Assembly: GCA_020349865.1 (NCBI GenBank)
Contig: CP070700.1
Location: forward strand, 638,572 to 645,750
Length of the DNA: 7,179 nucleotides
From: Desulfobacteraceae bacterium
Lineage (GTDB): Bacteria; Desulfobacterota; DSM-4660; Desulfatiglandales; Desulfatiglandaceae
Direction of reading: 5' to 3'
Position numbers and translations under genes: made by a program. Position 1 is the stretch's first letter; each line of letters begins with the position of its first letter. Below the pieces are notes generated by a model, which worked only from the letters and a program-made list of their open reading frames with translations, was not told where the DNA came from and searched no databases. Below, piece after piece: positions 6,743 to 7,179 of this stretch.

Positions 6743-7082
6743 TTGGCAAAGACCACCTGGCAAGTGACCTTGAGACTCCATTCCCTTGTGCCCTATAATC
6801 CCAGATTGTGCAGTAGACGCCTACTACGGCTTGGAAATCCTTACTACAACGCTCGTTTCACGATCTTGTTCCTCAACGTATTTATAAATATGCCTACGTC
6901 ACAAAACTGTTCCAACTTCTCGTTTCGTAAAGGTTTTCTACGCCTCGCTACGGTGCCTATTGCACAATCTAAGATAATTGTAAATAATAGAAAGCTACAG
7001 GCACCAATCCGGGAATCTCATTCTGGAAACCAATCTCCCAAACTGTTTTTTGTTTCGACTATTTTAACGAGTTGGGTGCTAC
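6743..7082. other. Gene-free stretch between SDR and recombinase remnants
   Basis: I find no supportable gene here on either strand. It holds the inverted-repeat element described separately and AT-rich flanks. An open frame of 134 codons on the plus strand (6743-7147) resembles no family I recognise, has no ribosome site, runs through the inverted repeat and lies antisense to the recombinase remnant, so I regard it as chance. Confidence 0.6.
6800..6973. mobile_element. MITE-like inverted-repeat element (putative)
   Basis: AGATTGTGCA at 6803-6812 recurs as its reverse complement TGCACAATCT at 6961-6970. The similarity continues inward as an imperfect inverted repeat of about 50 nt per arm (about 6803-6852 and 6921-6970), with roughly 70% matching by eye if small gaps are allowed. 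The centre carries the palindrome TATTTATAAATA (6879-6890). Three bases outside each arm stands ATAAT (6795-6799 and 6974-6978), a possible 5-bp target duplication. No transposase is encoded within. It could instead be a decayed recombination site or a structured RNA. Confidence 0.45.
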
Positions 7083-7179
7083 CTAAAATTCCTTTGCCCG
7101 TTCTTTCAACCCATACTGTAATCGTTGGCTCTCACGGTGATGAATGACTTGAGTAGATGTTGACTGCCGAACATATATA
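7083..7179 (-). pseudogene. Serine recombinase (resolvase/invertase family) N-terminal remnant
   Basis: On the minus strand, entering from the window edge at 7178, the frame reads IYVRQSTSTQVIHHRESQRL and then QYGLKERAKEF, ending at an in-frame TAG (7085-7083). YVRQS is the catalytic motif of serine recombinases, with the serine as nucleophile, and the following ES..LQY..K.RA matches the pattern seen in the YVRQST..QV..H.ES...QY.L..RA group of large recombinases. Only 31 residues precede the stop, so the catalytic domain is cut short. A shifted frame continues as GSTQLVKIVETKNSLGDWF to a TGA at 7020-7018; this could be the original continuation after a frameshift, but the match is weak. The true start lies outside the window. 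Confidence 0.7.

Noticed and set aside
6960..6988. Possible promoter TTGCAC, 17 nt, AATAAT
   Set aside because: The -10 box matches 5 of 6 but the -35 only 3 of 6, the region is AT-rich, and there is no gene downstream on that strand.
6743..7147. Open frame of 134 codons on the plus strand
   Set aside because: No recognisable family, no ribosome site, overlaps the inverted-repeat element and lies antisense to the serine recombinase motif.
1..7179. CRISPR arrays, tRNA or rRNA genes
   Set aside because: No regularly spaced repeats and no recognisable tRNA or rRNA sequence were seen on either strand.

Overview
The window looks like a chromosomal segment of an anaerobic bacterium of moderate GC content. 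A tungsten/molybdenum aldehyde:ferredoxin oxidoreductase (AOR), an iron-type alcohol dehydrogenase and a LIV-type ABC transporter together fit a strict anaerobe, for example a sulfate- or metal-reducing Desulfobacterota member. That lineage guess is an inference from gene content and is not proven by the sequence.

Bases 1-3027 hold four tightly packed plus-strand genes of a branched-chain (LIV/HAAT) ABC importer: the C-terminal part of permease livH (cut by the window edge), permease livM, ATPase livG and ATPase livF. Spacings are 3 nt, a 1-nt overlap and 1 nt, so they are almost certainly one transcript. The substrate-binding protein is not in view and probably lies upstream. A 228-nt gap (3028-3255) carries an imperfect inverted repeat made of 'caggat' units. 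It separates the AT-rich transporter genes (about 33-38% GC in sampled lines) from a GC-richer pair (about 53-62% in sampled lines).

That pair (3256-6236) is an Fe-dependent alcohol dehydrogenase with complete NAD and metal motifs, followed 47 nt later by a complete AOR with all four Fe-S cysteines. Together they could oxidise an alcohol to an aldehyde and then to an acid, giving NADH plus reduced ferredoxin; in reverse they could reduce an acid to an alcohol. The substrate cannot be read from the sequence. The last ~400 bp of the AOR gene drop to about 40% GC while keeping the reading frame and family motifs.

From 6237 to the end there is no intact gene. The region is a graveyard of fragments: the C-terminal third of a second livF (minus strand), joined head-on to the C-terminal quarter of a short-chain dehydrogenase (plus strand); then a ~174-bp MITE-like inverted-repeat element flanked by ATAAT on both sides; then the N-terminal start of a serine recombinase (minus strand) broken by a stop codon. 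This suggests an active history of rearrangement next to the ADH-AOR pair. I did not find a clearly new multi-gene system. The most unusual items are the MITE-like element and the chimeric livF/SDR junction.
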